In this document: in pieces, positions 16,118-24,613 of the stretch
Layout of the letters: every line of letters starts with the position of its first letter
How positions within the stretch are numbered: position 1 is the stretch's first letter
Assembly (NCBI GenBank): GCA_910586535.1
Contig: CAJUHS010000006.1
Location: 62,001 to 126,000 of the forward strand
Direction: 5' to 3'
DNA: 64,000 nt
DNA from: an uncultured Oscillospiraceae bacterium
Lineage (GTDB): Bacteria; Bacillota; Clostridia; Oscillospirales; Ruminococcaceae
Translations under genes and position numbers: made by a program
Notes under the pieces: generated by a model
The model's input: the letters and a program-made list of their open reading frames with translations, nothing else
The model's database searches: none
What the model was told of the DNA's origin: nothing

Positions 16118-16164
16118 GGGGTAACATTTGAGGCGGGGACTGCCCGCGGAAAGGAAGAAATTTT

Positions 16165-16911
16165 ATGGCATCGGTTCTTGAAGTCAGGGGACTTTCAAAA
16201 AAGTACCCCAAGAAAGACGTTTTAGCTGCCGACGGGGTAAGCTTCAGCGTTGACGAAGGCGAGATATTCGCTCTTATAGGTCCAAACGGAGCAGGCAAAA
16301 CAACTACCATTCGCATGATATCCACTCTTATACAGCCCACTGGCGGAGACGCTGTCGTGGCGGGGCACAGCGTTGTTAAGGAACCCGACAAGGTAAGGGA
16401 GAACATCACATATCTCCCCGACGAAGCAGGAGCCTACAAGACCATGACGGGCATAAATTATCTTGAATTTATGGCGTCCCTTTTTGCAAAGGACAAGGAC
16501 GAGCTTGACAAATACGTGGAGCGGGGCAAGGCTATATGCGGTCTGGAGGACAGACTTTCGGACAAGATAGGAGGCTACTCCCGCGGCATGATAAGAAAGC
16601 TCCTGCTCGCAAGGGCGGTAATGACCGAGCCTAAGCTCGCTATAATGGACGAGGCGACTTCCGGTCTGGACGTTATAAACGCTCTTGAAATACGCAAAAT
16701 GATAAAGGCTCTTGCCAAGGAACACCACATGGCGTTCCTGCTGTCCTCCCACAATATGCTTGAGATCGAGTACGTTTCCGACCGCGTGGGTATAATGACC
16801 GGCGGAAAGCTCATGGCTGTGGGACGTATCGGCGAACTTAAAGAGCGGTACGAAGCCGCTAACCTTGAGGAAGTATTTGAAAGGGTGGTGAAGAACAATG
16901 AAGTTCGGTAA
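16165..16911 (+). CDS. ABC transporter ATP-binding protein, NatA-like
   Basis: 248 residues with GGAAAGGAAG before the ATG. Walker A is GPNGAGKTT (about residue 39). The signature reads YSRGMIRKLLLA in place of LSGGQ. Walker B and the D-loop are LAIMDEATSGLD, and the switch His is in LSSHNM. The subfamily is that of drug, sodium or lipid exporters working with ABC-2 permeases, and such a permease is encoded next, overlapping by 14 bases. The substrate is not shown by the sequence. Confidence 0.95.
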   Translation: MASVLEVRGLSKKYPKKDVLAADGVSFSVDEGEIFALIGPNGAGKTTTIRMISTLIQPTGGDAVVAGHSVVKEPDKVRENITYLPDEAGAYKTMTGINYLEFMASLFAKDKDELDKYVERGKAICGLEDRLSDKIGGYSRGMIRKLLLARAVMTEPKLAIMDEATSGLDVINALEIRKMIKALAKEHHMAFLLSSHNMLEIEYVSDRVGIMTGGKLMAVGRIGELKERYEAANLEEVFERVVKNNEVR

Positions 16912-18265
16912 TTTGCTTAAAAAGGAGCTGCGGGAGCTTATCACAAAGCAGGCGCTAATCAGTATGGTATTCACAATGGCGCTGCTTATCTTTATGGGAC
17001 AGATCATGGGCGGCGCAATGGAGGAAGGCTTTGACACATCCAAAATAACTCTCTGCAATCAGGACGACAGTCAGTTTACCGCCGGCATTCTGAAAAAAAT
17101 AGAAGCCTCCAAAGCTACGGAAATAAACTACGTGACCTTTGAAAGCGACGACTACGCCGCAGAGCTGGAAAGGCTGGATATTAAAAACGCCGTTATAATT
17201 CCTAAAGGATACGGCGAGAGCATTACGGAGAAAAAAGAACCCGCACTGATAAAATTTGTCAGCAAAATGCAGGCGGGAGGAATAACCTCCTCGATCAGCA
17301 CAGTATCGGGTGCGGACGTTATCGACGAAATACAAAACGTCTGCATGAACGAAGTCATGAGCGGGAACTACGGTCTTACTGACAGCGACATCGCTCTTAT
17401 AAGAGAGCCTATGACAACAGTTGAGTACACGGTAAACAACGGCAAGACCGCTCAGGTGTCCGCCTCAGCGCTGGGAGCCATAACCATGATGCAGTCCATG
17501 ATAGCGCCCTTTGCGATATTCTTTCTGCTTCTTATGGCGTCCCAGATGATAATGACCGCTATTTCCACCGAAAAGATAGACAAAACCCTTGAGACGCTTT
17601 TATCCGCTCCTGTTTCGAGAATGACCGTTCTGTCCGCAAAAATGGTTGCCGCAGTTATCACCGCTCTGATGAACGCACTGTTTATGATAGTGGGATTTGC
17701 GTTCTACATGATGGGCATGATGGGAAGCGCGACGGCTGAAATGTCCACGGCTGTAAACGGCATTGATCCGGCGGTAATGACAGAGGGCGTTACAAATATC
17801 GGTCAGGCTATGGCTGATCTGGGACTTTCCCTTACTCCGCTGAGCTACGTGCTTTTCGCGGTACAGCTTTTCTTTACCGTGGCGATAGGACTTTCCGTTT
17901 CGCTTATCCTCGGCGCAATGGCTACGGACATAAAATCTGTCCAGACGCTTGTTATGCCGATAATGATAGCGGTAATGATACCCTTTTTCATCACAATGTT
18001 CATGGACGTAAACTCTATGTCGGCAGTGTTTAAATTTGTGGTCTACGCCATACCATTTACCCACACCTATACTGCTCTTTCAAATCTTATGAACGGAAAT
18101 ATGCTTGTCTTCTGGGGAGGACTTGTGTACCAGATAATTTTCTTTGCGGTGTGTATGTTCCTTGCGGTAAGAATGTTCACCACCGACAAGCTGTTCACAA
18201 TGTCGTTTTCAACTGGCTCGGCAGCGAAAAAACGCGGTAAGAAACCTCTGCCCAACGAACAGTGA
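16898..18265 (+). CDS. ABC-2 type permease, NatB-like
   Basis: 455 residues. One span near the N terminus (about 18-36) is followed by a large outer domain (about 40-200) and five to six spans from about 205 to 430, among them IAPFAIFFLLLMASQMIMTA and the segment with EKIDKTLETLLSAPVSR, the typical ABC-2 coupling helix. NatB-type permeases export Na+, antibiotics or peptides with a NatA-type ATPase. The start overlaps the ATPase gene by 14 bases, so the two are coupled. Confidence 0.93.
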   Translation: MKFGNLLKKELRELITKQALISMVFTMALLIFMGQIMGGAMEEGFDTSKITLCNQDDSQFTAGILKKIEASKATEINYVTFESDDYAAELERLDIKNAVIIPKGYGESITEKKEPALIKFVSKMQAGGITSSISTVSGADVIDEIQNVCMNEVMSGNYGLTDSDIALIREPMTTVEYTVNNGKTAQVSASALGAITMMQSMIAPFAIFFLLLMASQMIMTAISTEKIDKTLETLLSAPVSRMTVLSAKMVAAVITALMNALFMIVGFAFYMMGMMGSATAEMSTAVNGIDPAVMTEGVTNIGQAMADLGLSLTPLSYVLFAVQLFFTVAIGLSVSLILGAMATDIKSVQTLVMPIMIAVMIPFFITMFMDVNSMSAVFKFVVYAIPFTHTYTALSNLMNGNMLVFWGGLVYQIIFFAVCMFLAVRMFTTDKLFTMSFSTGSAAKKRGKKPLPNEQ

Positions 18266-18286
18266 TAACTACGGAGGCTTAGAAAA

Positions 18287-18583
18287 ATGAGCGGCGAAAA
18301 AAGAACTATCTATGTCCCCCGCGAACGGAAATCAGTACTGCTTCGGACGTGCAGCGCGCTTTTCTGCATAGGCACGGCTGTAATGTGGCTGTCAAAGGAC
18401 AGGTTCGGATTTGAAAAGGGCGATCTGCTTATAATGAGCGGCACAGCGGTGCTGCTGATCACTCTGTCCCTTACCGGCAGACGCGCCGAGCGCAAAGCTG
18501 CCGCCGACAGCGAAACTATCCGGCGCATACGCGAGGAGACGGGAAAAGGAGACTACAACAGCGATATTTTTTATGATAAGTAA
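18287..18583 (+). CDS. Small two-span membrane protein in the ABC operon
   Basis: 98 residues, 21 bases after the permease gene with a GGAGG site. Two hydrophobic spans lie at about 22-38 and 48-62, with basic ends and a charged cytosolic tail (IRRIREETGKG). The family is not recognised. Position suggests an accessory of the transporter. A strong terminator follows 34 bases later. Confidence 0.7.
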   Translation: MSGEKRTIYVPRERKSVLLRTCSALFCIGTAVMWLSKDRFGFEKGDLLIMSGTAVLLITLSLTGRRAERKAAADSETIRRIREETGKGDYNSDIFYDK

Positions 18584-18617
18584 AACACAGTTTACGGCAG
18601 ACTGAACAGAGCAGCAG

Positions 18618-18650
18618 CCTGACGGGAGGATGTACCGCCCGTCAGGTTTT
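18618..18650 (+). terminator. Terminator of the ABC transporter operon
   Basis: Perfect nine-base stem CCTGACGGG / CCCGTCAGG plus TTTT. The following stretch to 18841 shows no gene. Confidence 0.88.
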
Positions 18651-18841
18651 CCATGTGATATTCAGGCGGTTGATTGTAGAGGTTATGGCGGTAATTATCA
18701 AATCCCCCTCCGATTATCGGTCAAAAGATATGCTGTTCCCTGAGACAGAGCATAATCAAAACCGCTATCCGTGGCCGAGTAAACTCAGCCGGCTAAAAAG
18801 GTGATATAGCAGGCAGAAAAAGAAACTTAAATGTTATTACT

Positions 18842-18882
18842 GGGAGCGAAAGGTATCTCATTTTCGCTCCCGGAATTTTTTT
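18842..18882 (+). terminator. Second intrinsic terminator, before the ECF sigma gene
   Basis: Perfect ten-base stem GGGAGCGAAA / TTTCGCTCCC followed by GGAA and seven T. It may insulate the sigma operon, or it may end an untranslated RNA from the 18650-18840 gap. Confidence 0.85.
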
Positions 18883-18949
18883 ATTAAAAAAATGAACCGC
18901 ATACAAAGTCATGGCGAATATAGAGTGAACAGGCAGTGGAGGTGAAATA

Positions 18950-19474
18950 GTGAACGCAAGGGAAATAGAAAAATGTATCGATGATTTTGGTACAGATATA
19001 TATAGGTTCTGCCTAAAGCTCTGTGTGGACAAGTCAGATGCTGAGGACTTATACCAACAGACTTTCTTAAAAGCGTTAGAAAAAGATTGGAGGCTTGACT
19101 GGGAGAAAAACCCGAAAGCATTGTTTTTCTCTTTAGCACATAATCTTTGGAAAAGCGACAGACGAAAACAGGCACGGCGGAATATGATTGCTCCTTGCAG
19201 CAATCTTGATGAAGAAACGGAAACGGTACTGCATTCTGAAGAAAATATTGAAGAAAGCTATTTTCAAAAAGAACTGATTTCAGAAGTCCGTCAGATCATT
19301 CAAACTCTTCCTGAAAAATTTCAAGTCCCACTGATATTGTTTTACCTTTCCGATTGTTCCATAGAGCAAATAGCGGCTATTATAAAAAAACCGCCTGGTA
19401 CTGTGAAAAGTCGATTATTTAAGGGAAGAAACCTAATAAAAAAGAAATTGGAGGACGCTGGTTATGAAAGATAA
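18950..19474 (+). CDS. ECF-type RNA polymerase sigma factor
   Basis: 174 residues from GTG at 18950, six bases after GGAGGTG. Region 2 is seen at about 12-80 (IYRFCLKLCVDKSDAEDLYQ, FLKALE) and region 4 at about 118-170 (LILFYLSDCSIEQIAAII, GTVKSRLFKGRNLIKKKLE). Region 3 is missing, as in all ECF sigmas. Two membrane proteins follow with overlapping starts (11 and 4 bases), the normal arrangement for an anti-sigma factor. Codon use is AT-richer than in the flanking genes, consistent with transfer. Confidence 0.93.
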   Translation: MNAREIEKCIDDFGTDIYRFCLKLCVDKSDAEDLYQQTFLKALEKDWRLDWEKNPKALFFSLAHNLWKSDRRKQARRNMIAPCSNLDEETETVLHSEENIEESYFQKELISEVRQIIQTLPEKFQVPLILFYLSDCSIEQIAAIIKKPPGTVKSRLFKGRNLIKKKLEDAGYER

Positions 19475-19841
19475 CCGTTCTAACACAAAAATAGAAGAAA
19501 TCATCCGAGCTTCTGTTAAAGTGACTGATACGCCAACCACAGAACAGAATAATAAACTTAAAGCGGCTCTGTATCAACAGGAAGCTCTCCTGCAAAAACG
19601 GCCTGCTGCACACACCTTGTCACTCTGGTTTTTGCCAATGGTATTGAATTTGGTGATTTTTTCTTTGATGACTGTTTTGACGCTTACAATGATTGAGAAT
19701 ATTTATTTGTCTTACTTTGCCGCAGGCATTTGCTTTTACGTTAGTATGGCAGGTATACTGCTTACCATAGTAGGCGTAAAAAGAGCAAACATAAAAAAAG
19801 CCATCACAATCCGCATTGAGAAAAGAGGTTTATTGGTATGA
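19464..19841 (+). CDS. Two-span membrane protein, probable anti-sigma factor
   Basis: 125 residues, overlapping the sigma gene by 11 bases. The N-terminal 50 residues are soluble and charged; spans follow at about 53-77 and 82-104, with a short basic tail. No zinc-binding anti-sigma motif (H-x3-C-x2-C) is present. Call rests on position and topology: cytosolic N-domain first, then membrane. It may hold the sigma factor at the membrane. Confidence 0.6.
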   Translation: MKDNRSNTKIEEIIRASVKVTDTPTTEQNNKLKAALYQQEALLQKRPAAHTLSLWFLPMVLNLVIFSLMTVLTLTMIENIYLSYFAAGICFYVSMAGILLTIVGVKRANIKKAITIRIEKRGLLV

Positions 19842-20728
19842 ATACTGCAAAGAAAAACAAGCTTCCGCTTTATATTGGAGCTGCCGTTATCTTACTGCTG
19901 TTTTTTTTGAAGTTCGGTCTATATTTTCTGAAAAGCGATGGATTCAGCGGTCTTTCCGTACTGCTTCCCATACTGCTTCTTGGCTTTATCCTTTTCGCAC
20001 TATGTACCTCTGCTTTTTTTGCAGCTTGGGTATATCAGGATTGTAAAAGGAGAGGCGACGACCCAGTACTATGGACAGCTGTAGTTTTTATAGCTACGCC
20101 GTTTATTGGATTGCTGATTTACTTTCTGTGCCGTTCAGAAATAAAAACCATATGTCCGGTTTGCGGACATCGAATTTCAGTAAAAGCTAAATATTGCGAA
20201 GAATGTGGAACACATATCGAAAAGGAGGATAATAATATTATGGTAAAACAAGAAACACATAACTTAAAATTTATTGCTGCCGGTGTTGTGAGCATGGTGC
20301 TTATGATAGTATGCCTGACAGGTTTTATCGTTAGTGCGGCTACCGGAAACGGCATTAACACAAATGTTGCTTCTGATGATCGAGTATGGAACTTAGGCGC
20401 GATCAACATGAATTATAACACTTATCTGGATAGTGTTTGGAAGCTGGACTTTAGAAGCGCCGGCGAAGGATTTGTGGAAGAGCAGAATATGACGATAGAT
20501 GACGCAGACGTTCAACTGCTTTACGCTGATATTTCCTGCGGCACAGTACCTGACGAATCAACGCTTGTCTTATGGCTGGTACAGGGAGATACAGCCAAAT
20601 CCATTGATGTTACAAATCTTTCCGAACCTTTGGAATATCCTTTAAATGAATTTGAAAACGGAAAAATTCATGTCAGATTACAAATCAACGGTGTGGAAAA
20701 TACGGTTTCAGAAATTTATATTCAATAA
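19838..20728 (+). CDS. Membrane protein with internal zinc ribbon, ECF operon third gene
   Basis: 296 residues; the ATG overlaps the previous stop (ATGA). Spans at about 10-30, 40-64 and 78-97 are followed by a zinc ribbon C106-x2-C109-x10-C120-x2-C123, a fourth span at about 145-168, and an outer domain of some 125 residues with no family I recognise. The first half resembles the PLD-nuclease-N/short zinc-ribbon membrane proteins of Firmicutes. The outer domain could sense the envelope signal for the sigma/anti-sigma pair. That role is inference. Confidence 0.7.
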   Translation: MNTAKKNKLPLYIGAAVILLLFFLKFGLYFLKSDGFSGLSVLLPILLLGFILFALCTSAFFAAWVYQDCKRRGDDPVLWTAVVFIATPFIGLLIYFLCRSEIKTICPVCGHRISVKAKYCEECGTHIEKEDNNIMVKQETHNLKFIAAGVVSMVLMIVCLTGFIVSAATGNGINTNVASDDRVWNLGAINMNYNTYLDSVWKLDFRSAGEGFVEEQNMTIDDADVQLLYADISCGTVPDESTLVLWLVQGDTAKSIDVTNLSEPLEYPLNEFENGKIHVRLQINGVENTVSEIYIQ

Positions 20729-20803
20729 TCAACCAAATCGTCCGGATCATAGGACGAGGGACTGCAAATCGTTCCTTGTACACTAACCTAAACGCTGCAA
20801 AAT

Positions 20804-20838
20804 AAAAAACAGACATCGGGAAAATGTCTGTTTTTTTA
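20804..20838. terminator. Bidirectional terminator between sigma operon and LytTR gene
   Basis: AAAAAACAGACAT / ATGTCTGTTTTTT, perfect 13-base stem with a seven-base loop and T runs on both strands. Confidence 0.92.
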
Positions 20839-20952
20839 TTTTGGTATTTAAACAATTCAGCGTACAATTTTCCAAAGTTTAAAAGCATTGTTTTCACGGC
20901 AATCCGTAATATACAGATTTACGAACTGCAGCGCTATATAACCGAAGCCGTT

Positions 20953-21663
20953 CTACAGCGTTCTTGAATTATATCTGACAACATATTTCTGAAACTCCTG
21001 TTTAAACTTTTTAGAATATAATTTCCCTATCATAGCTCTTTCGCCGTTATCAAAAAATATTTCGGAGTTGGTGTGTCTTCGTATATGTTCAAAGCCTGCA
21101 ACATAAGCGCGCTGACAGCGTATAAATTTCTTTGACGGAAGCTTGTTCTCAATAACCTTAAGGTGGACAAATACCTCCAGGCATTCGTTGACTGTTCTGA
21201 TGACGGTATGCTTGCTCTGGGCTTCGGCATAAATTATGTCAGACGTTTTTATTTTCCATGTGCCGTCGTTTGTTTTAAGTATCAGCAGATTGTCAAAATC
21301 AATAGATTTCATATAATCGTCCAACGCACAGAAAAGCTTATGCTTGTCCACAGGCTTTCTCAAAAACCGAAAGGTATTGACCTCAAAGGAATCCAGCGCC
21401 GCCTCGGGATACGCACTGACAAAAATGATAGTGCAGTCGCAGTTCCCCTCACGCATTTTCCGTGCAGTTTTAATGCCGTCAATGTCCTTTAATTGGTAGT
21501 CCATAAAAACGATCTCGTATTTTCTAAAAGACTTCAGCAGATCATATCCGTTTTCAAATTTATCAATAATAATTTCAACGCCTTTTTTCGATCCGTACTC
21601 CTGCAAAAGAATCGTTAAATGGTTAAGCATAGATTTTTCATCGTCGCACAACGCAACGAACAT
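20953..21663 (-). CDS. Response regulator with LytTR DNA-binding domain (AgrA/LytR type)
   Basis: 236 residues from the ATG at 21663, which has GAGGTG seven bases upstream; the frame opens further to 21678. The receiver domain (about 1-118) keeps the acidic pocket CDDE, the phospho-acceptor Asp in VFMDYQLKDIDG, the Ser in FVSAYP and the Lys in FLRKPVD. The LytTR domain (about 130-230) has the typical YAEAQSKHTVIRT and FIRCQRAYVAGFEHIRR. No histidine kinase is encoded nearby, so it is an orphan here. It may answer a distant kinase of the AgrC type. Confidence 0.93.
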   Translation of the reverse strand: MFVALCDDEKSMLNHLTILLQEYGSKKGVEIIIDKFENGYDLLKSFRKYEIVFMDYQLKDIDGIKTARKMREGNCDCTIIFVSAYPEAALDSFEVNTFRFLRKPVDKHKLFCALDDYMKSIDFDNLLILKTNDGTWKIKTSDIIYAEAQSKHTVIRTVNECLEVFVHLKVIENKLPSKKFIRCQRAYVAGFEHIRRHTNSEIFFDNGERAMIGKLYSKKFKQEFQKYVVRYNSRTL

Positions 21664-21751
21664 ATTACACCACCTCATGCTATTCTATCATATTGTCGAA
21701 AAATATTCAATACGGTTTGTTCCCTAAAAAAGTGCGTTTATTCAAAAAGCG

Positions 21752-21780
21752 TTGACCTGCCGAAGTATATAAAATAAAAT
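21752..21780 (+). promoter_or_regulatory. Promoter of the 154-residue effector-binding-like gene
   Basis: TTGACC, a 17-base spacer, TAAAAT. Downstream in the leader are a hairpin (GCGGCA / TGCCGC, 21807-21827) and a dyad GTAAC-n8-GTTAC at 21873-21890 just before the ribosome site; the dyad may be an operator. Confidence 0.65.
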
Positions 21781-21913
21781 GACAATTATACTGTAATTTA
21801 TTAGCGCGGCACATAGCTTATGCCGCCGGTACCATTAGCGGCAGCCCACGCGTGAAACGAAATGTTTTAAACGTAACAGCGTGCCGTTACATATTTTTCA
21901 AAAGGAGATAAAA

Positions 21914-22378
21914 ATGTACTTTGTTGAAAATCAGCAGCTGCAGTATGAAAATGTTTTATCTTACCGGACGAGAATAAGCGAAAGATCTATGCCGGAACTG
22001 ATACAATTTGTCTGCGAAAATATAAGCTCCATGGATCTGCTGATAACAGGCGATATCATATTCACAATTTCCGAAAGAATAACCGATGCAGACAACAGCA
22101 CATCCATACTCGGAGTGGAATTTATCATACCCGTTGACAGGCGTTTTAAGAGCAGTTCAAAATATGTTTTCAAACCGGAGTTCAGGCTTGTAAACGCTGT
22201 TATGTATAAATACAGCGGAGATATCCGCAATCTCTCAAAAGAAAGGATAAAGCTTTACGAATACATTCTGAGAAGAGGTTTCAAGCCTGTCACCGAAGTC
22301 TATTACTGCGTCAGGGAACATGACGGCGTCTCCGGAGTTATATGTATGTATATCGGAATAAGCTGCAATCTGCTTTAA
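21914..22378 (+). CDS. Small protein, possibly GyrI/DUF5085-like effector-binding fold
   Basis: The ATG at 21914 follows AAAGGAG and gives 154 residues. The sequence starts MYFVENQQLQYENVLSYR and later reads RRGFKPVTEVYYC, and the pattern of strands, one long helix and a final strand suggests the SHS2/GyrI small-molecule-binding fold, near DUF5085. No DNA-binding domain is present and the identification is tentative. It is a single gene between its promoter and a terminator, flanked by signalling genes (LytTR regulator, GGDEF protein). Confidence 0.5.
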   Translation: MYFVENQQLQYENVLSYRTRISERSMPELIQFVCENISSMDLLITGDIIFTISERITDADNSTSILGVEFIIPVDRRFKSSSKYVFKPEFRLVNAVMYKYSGDIRNLSKERIKLYEYILRRGFKPVTEVYYCVREHDGVSGVICMYIGISCNLL

Positions 22379-22444
22379 CACCGCATATGCCACATGCCTA
22401 ATTCCTCATGCCCCGCACCTTACTTGAAGGCTTTCCCCGCCAGA

Positions 22445-22486
22445 CGACCCGAAGTCATACAGTATAGTGACCTCGGGTCGATTTTT
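22445..22486 (+). terminator. Terminator after the effector-binding-like gene
   Basis: CGACCCGA / TCGGGTCG with further inner pairing (GTCA / TGAC), then ATTTTT. Confidence 0.88.
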
Positions 22487-22535
22487 GTACACATTGAATT
22501 AATGCATAATTAACAATTAATACTCACTATTACTC

Positions 22536-22564
22536 TTGAATATTTTGTAAACCTTGTGTATAAT
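22536..22564 (+). promoter_or_regulatory. Promoter of the PAS-GGDEF gene
   Basis: TTGAAT, a 17-base spacer and TATAAT. The -10 box is about 90 bases before the start codon. Confidence 0.75.
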
Positions 22565-22653
22565 TATTTTTAAATACCCTGCAATTATGCTTTGTATGCT
22601 TTTCAGCTTTGCAGCCGCACAATTCCGATCCTGATTTTAATGAGGTGTGCCCG

Positions 22654-24285
22654 ATGTTTTTTAACCGTTTTACGGTCAGTATTTTAAGCTCAGACACAAA
22701 AACAGAAGCTCTGCTGAGCAGAGTACCCCAGCCGGAGGACAGCGCGTTTGATATAAAAACCTATTCCCGCCCGGAAGATATCAGCGTCGCATCATCTTCA
22801 GGAAACGCCGTAATTGCGGACTGCATAAGCTTCCCGGATCTGCAGACGGATATTTTTAATGCCGAGGCTGCCGCCGAAAGCTATATAGTCCTGATCGTTT
22901 CCGCGGACAATATCCCCGTCGAAGAACAGCTTGAAAAGGCGTCTGACCTGTGGATAATTCCGTCCCAAGCTGACGGCGAGTGCTGCGAAAGACTTATTCG
23001 TACAGGCTTCAAACGGCTTATGGATAATATGATATCCCGCGCCGACAGCCGCAGAACTGAAATATGCCTCAGCACCGCCATAGACAGCGTACCCGATCTT
23101 GTATGGTTCAAGGACTCCCGCGGAGCGCATCTTAATGTAAACAACGCTTTCTGTAAAGCTGTGGAAAAGACCAAATCACAGATATACAAGAAAGGGCATT
23201 ACTACATATGGGATATCCCCAAAAGCGAATACGACCAGGGCGACTACGTTTGTCTCGAATCCGAGGACATTGTTATGGAAGCAAGAAAGACCTGTCTGTT
23301 CGATGAAAAGGTCAAGACCAAGGCCGGTATGCGGCAATTCAAAACATATAAGTCCCCTCTTATCGACTCCGACGGAAATATTTTCGGCACCTGCGGCATT
23401 GCCCGGGACGTTACCGATATCCAGAACACAAACAACGAGCTGGACGTAGTACTGGAAAGTATGCCCTACGCGGTAATTGTTGCTGACAGGCACAATTCCG
23501 TCATCAGCACCAATTCAAAGTTCAGCAGCTACTTTCCCGAGGGCGAAAGCATTATCGGAAAAAATTTCGATGATTGGAAGAAAAAAGCCCTTTCCGGTCA
23601 CAGAGTAAACTCCGACGGCTGCATTGAAATTACCAAAGCCGCAGAGGACGGAGAGAAAACGCTCGTTTTTATCGAACAGCCGGTTATCGACATTTTTGAT
23701 GAAAACATCGGTACCGTTAATATTTTCCGCGATATCACCCTTGAAAGAAGCTTTGAGCTCCAGACTCTTAGGAACGCCAACACAGACTTTATGACCGGTC
23801 TGAATAACAGAAGAAGCCTTTTCTCGTACCTTGAAACGGTCAAAAACGCTCCCCAGCTGTCGCTTATAACTATTGACCTTGATAACTTTAAATCGGTAAA
23901 CGACAGCTTCGGGCACCCCATGGGAGACGAAGCGCTTATCCAAACCTCCGCCATGCTCAGAAAATGCTTCCCCGACGATTTCATAGCCAGACTCGGAGGA
24001 GACGAGTTTCTTGTGGTAATAAGCGGAATACGCTCTGAAAGCGAGCTCGAAAGCGATACCCAAAATCTGCTTGATACTCTTTGCGGATTCTATAAGAGCC
24101 GTAAGGAATTCGAGAAAATGTCCGCAAGCGCGGGAGTGTCCTACGACGTTATCGAGTCGGGCGAGCACGACATTGAAAAGCTTATGGTAAACAGCGACAG
24201 CGCGCTTTACTGCGCCAAAAACCTTGGAAAAGCGACGTTCAGGATATACGGAAAAGCAGTCCGGGAGGGAATCAAACCGCACTGA
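22654..24285 (+). CDS. Diguanylate cyclase with PAS domains
   Basis: 543 residues from the ATG at 22654, six bases after GAGGTG. Residues 1-125 look like a degenerate receiver-like domain (a CheY-like strand pattern without the full acidic pocket). A PAS domain (about 138-255) starts STAIDSVPDLVWFKDSRG and a second (about 262-365) starts VVLESMPYAVIVADRHNSV. The GGDEF domain (about 378-540) has the metal Asp in IDLDNFKSVND, FGHPMGDEAL and GGDEF at 448-452, so it should make cyclic di-GMP from GTP. No RxxD inhibitory site is seen. No signal peptide or membrane span is present, so it senses a cytosolic cue. It is a single-gene unit. Confidence 0.93.
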   Translation: MFFNRFTVSILSSDTKTEALLSRVPQPEDSAFDIKTYSRPEDISVASSSGNAVIADCISFPDLQTDIFNAEAAAESYIVLIVSADNIPVEEQLEKASDLWIIPSQADGECCERLIRTGFKRLMDNMISRADSRRTEICLSTAIDSVPDLVWFKDSRGAHLNVNNAFCKAVEKTKSQIYKKGHYYIWDIPKSEYDQGDYVCLESEDIVMEARKTCLFDEKVKTKAGMRQFKTYKSPLIDSDGNIFGTCGIARDVTDIQNTNNELDVVLESMPYAVIVADRHNSVISTNSKFSSYFPEGESIIGKNFDDWKKKALSGHRVNSDGCIEITKAAEDGEKTLVFIEQPVIDIFDENIGTVNIFRDITLERSFELQTLRNANTDFMTGLNNRRSLFSYLETVKNAPQLSLITIDLDNFKSVNDSFGHPMGDEALIQTSAMLRKCFPDDFIARLGGDEFLVVISGIRSESELESDTQNLLDTLCGFYKSRKEFEKMSASAGVSYDVIESGEHDIEKLMVNSDSALYCAKNLGKATFRIYGKAVREGIKPH

Positions 24286-24315
24286 CCGCCTGCCGCTGCA
24301 AATCATATTAAAAAC

Positions 24316-24352
24316 AAAGGCAATACCGTTTTTAGCGCGGTATTGCCTTTTA
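24316..24352. terminator. Bidirectional terminator between the PAS-GGDEF and glutaredoxin genes
   Basis: AAAGGCAATACC / GGTATTGCCTTT, a 12-base perfect stem with A and T runs on the two sides. Confidence 0.93.
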
Positions 24353-24370
24353 ATTTTCTGTACCCGAAAC

Positions 24371-24598
24371 TCAGCCGAGCAGACTGTCTATTCTGGGCTT
24401 GTCAAAACCAATAACGACCTCTCCGCCGTCGAAAACAGTAACAGGGATACCTGTCTGTCCCGAAATACTGATAAGCTTGTCATAGTTTTCGCGGGATTCA
24501 GAAACGTCAATCACATCATATTCGACCCGTCTGCTGTCAAGATAAGCCTTGAGCTTTGTGCAGTATCCGCAGCTGTCCGATGAAAAAACTTTTATCAT
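24371..24598 (-). CDS. Glutaredoxin-like protein (NrdH type)
   Basis: 75 residues, typical for NrdH-redoxins. The active site is C10-G-Y-C13 after the first strand, the cis-Pro is in TGIPVTV, and the closing GFDKPRIDSLL matches the family. Such proteins pass electrons to ribonucleotide reductase or other reductases, and many are reduced by thioredoxin reductase and not by glutathione. A thioredoxin reductase gene lies 15 bases upstream on the same strand, so the pair is an obvious electron chain. Confidence 0.92.
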   Translation of the reverse strand: MIKVFSSDSCGYCTKLKAYLDSRRVEYDVIDVSESRENYDKLISISGQTGIPVTVFDGGEVVIGFDKPRIDSLLG

Positions 24599-24613
24599 AG
24601 CGATTGCTCCTTT

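Noticed and set aside
20685..20897. 70-codon minus-strand frame across the end of the ECF operon
   Set aside because: It crosses the bidirectional terminator at 20804-20838 and has no family features.
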